A DNA stretch of 64,000 nucleotides from assembly GCA_900471815.1 (NCBI GenBank), contig UICE01000002.1:1-64000 (forward strand). The letters run 5' to 3'. The notes under the pieces were generated by a model that searched no databases, was not told the DNA's origin, and saw nothing but the letters and a program-made list of their open reading frames with translations. Positions within the stretch are counted from its first letter, which is position 1. Every line of letters starts with the position of its first letter. Position numbers and translations under genes: made by a program. This DNA is from Hyphomicrobiales bacterium. GTDB lineage: Bacteria; Pseudomonadota; Alphaproteobacteria; Rhizobiales; Rhizobiaceae. Of the stretch, positions 63,387 to 64,000 are shown one piece after another.

Positions 63387-64000
63387 CTAATGGGCGATCT
63401 GCGCAGCGGCGTCATCTTCGACAGCCGGAGTTGGAACATGAGCGGGTTCAGTCCACTCGATAGGTTCCGGCTGGCGAATCAAGGCGTGTTTGAGAACTTC
63501 ATTGGCATGTGAGACAGGTATGATCTCAAGGCCATTCTTCACATTATCCGGAATCTCTGCCAGATCCTTGGCATTCTCCTCCGGAATCAGAACCGTCTTG
63601 ATACCACCACGCAGAGCAGCCAACAGTTTCTCTTTCAGCCCACCGATAGGCAGCACCCTGCCCCGCAAGGTAATCTCACCAGTCATAGCGATATCTTTGC
63701 GAACCGGAATACCGGTCAATATCGACACAATGGCAGTCACCATCGCAATACCGGCCGACGGTCCATCCTTAGGCGTAGCACCTTCCGGCACATGCACGTG
63801 GATATCGCGGCGATCGAATAATGGTGGCTCAACTCCAAAATCAATGGCGCGCGAACGGACATAGGATGCCGCCGCCGAAATTGATTCCTTCATCACATCA
63901 CGGAGATTACCTGTAACGGTCATGCGGCCCTTGCCGGGCATCATGACACCTTCAATGGTCAGCAATTCGCCGCCCACCTCAGTCCAGGCAAGCCCGGTAA
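63387..64000 (-). CDS. lon: ATP-dependent protease Lon, C-terminal part
   Basis: The last 203 residues or so of Lon; the gene continues beyond the window edge. The fragment starts within [17 protein letters not shown] and contains the whole proteolytic domain, with catalytic serine in [11 protein letters not shown] and lysine in [21 protein letters not shown]. The C-terminus has the usual short acidic/proline tail. Lon degrades misfolded and regulatory proteins in the cytoplasm. Confidence 0.96.
   Translation of the reverse strand, partial: TGLAWTEVGGELLTIEGVMMPGKGRMTVTGNLRDVMKESISAAASYVRSRAIDFGVEPPLFDRRDIHVHVPEGATPKDGPSAGIAMVTAIVSILTGIPVRKDIAMTGEITLRGRVLPIGGLKEKLLAALRGGIKTVLIPEENAKDLAEIPDNVKNGLEIIPVSHANEVLKHALIRQPEPIEWTEPAHVPTPAVEDDAAAQIAH

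Overview
The window looks like a chromosomal segment of an alphaproteobacterium of the order Rhizobiales (Hyphomicrobiales), most likely Brucellaceae (Brucella/Ochrobactrum/Pseudochrobactrum group). The reasons are the protein sequences, the moderate GC content, the suf operon layout with two cysteine desulfurases, a short PurL, an NDUFA12-like complex I protein, an RNase E with an acidic insert in its S1 domain, and Rhizobiales-type operators (an Irr box, and a LexA box of the form GTTC-N7-GTTC). The genus assignment is inference. Nearly everything is housekeeping. I see no insertion sequence, prophage or CRISPR array.

Layout. 1-4600: start of tuf, tRNA-Gly and tRNA-Tyr in one transcript, rlmB, a flavoprotein dehydrogenase, tRNA-Thr, nadK. 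4800-7060: DEAD-box helicase coupled to a Nudix hydrolase, then a TfoX-N protein. 7069-16077: the Fe-S assembly (SUF) region, read leftwards as desulfurase-sufB-(69 aa ORF)-sufC-sufD-sufS-DUF59, then about 1.6 kb carrying three small lineage-type genes, then sufA. A 27-bp palindrome containing an Irr box and a TGA-N9-TCA motif lie in its promoter region. 16150-24759: hydrolase, tyrS, a giant AsmA-like protein, a peroxiredoxin, an M23 peptidase, and prfB with a programmed +1 frameshift. 24865-32708: cell-wall genes (mrcA, AMIN amidase), then rne behind a long structured leader. 32823-39585: M48 protease, ScsC/DsbA-like thiol protein, aroQ, accB-accC, aat, a VOC protein, DUF2155, NDUFA12. 39656-46479: gatB with two overlapping GNAT genes, a DUF1772 membrane protein, an orphan yjhX, purL, bolA-grxD. 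46627-53198: MFS exporter, ttcA, glsA, rpsD with its own promoter and leader, extensin-like protein, DUF3008, and an HxlR regulator divergent from a NAD(P)-binding protein. 53191-60115: SOS-controlled Y-family polymerase, recJ, glpX, hom, aminotransferase. 60243-64000: solitary Flp pilin, SDR/LysR divergent pair, tRNA-Asp, tRNA-Val, and the C-terminal third of lon.

How the genes work together. The SUF block builds Fe-S clusters and appears to be iron-regulated. BolA and the monothiol glutaredoxin GrxD are known Fe-S partners, and several clients or iron-linked functions (TtcA, complex I) lie nearby. Amino-acid and central carbon genes (hom, aminotransferase, aroQ, glpX, accBC, glsA) and envelope genes (mrcA, amidase, M23, M48, DsbA-like, AsmA-like) make up most of the rest. 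I found no clear new multi-gene system. The observations most worth a second look are the small SUF-embedded protein, the interrupted suf operon with its two candidate iron operators, the long rne leader, and the orphan YjhX toxin-family gene.
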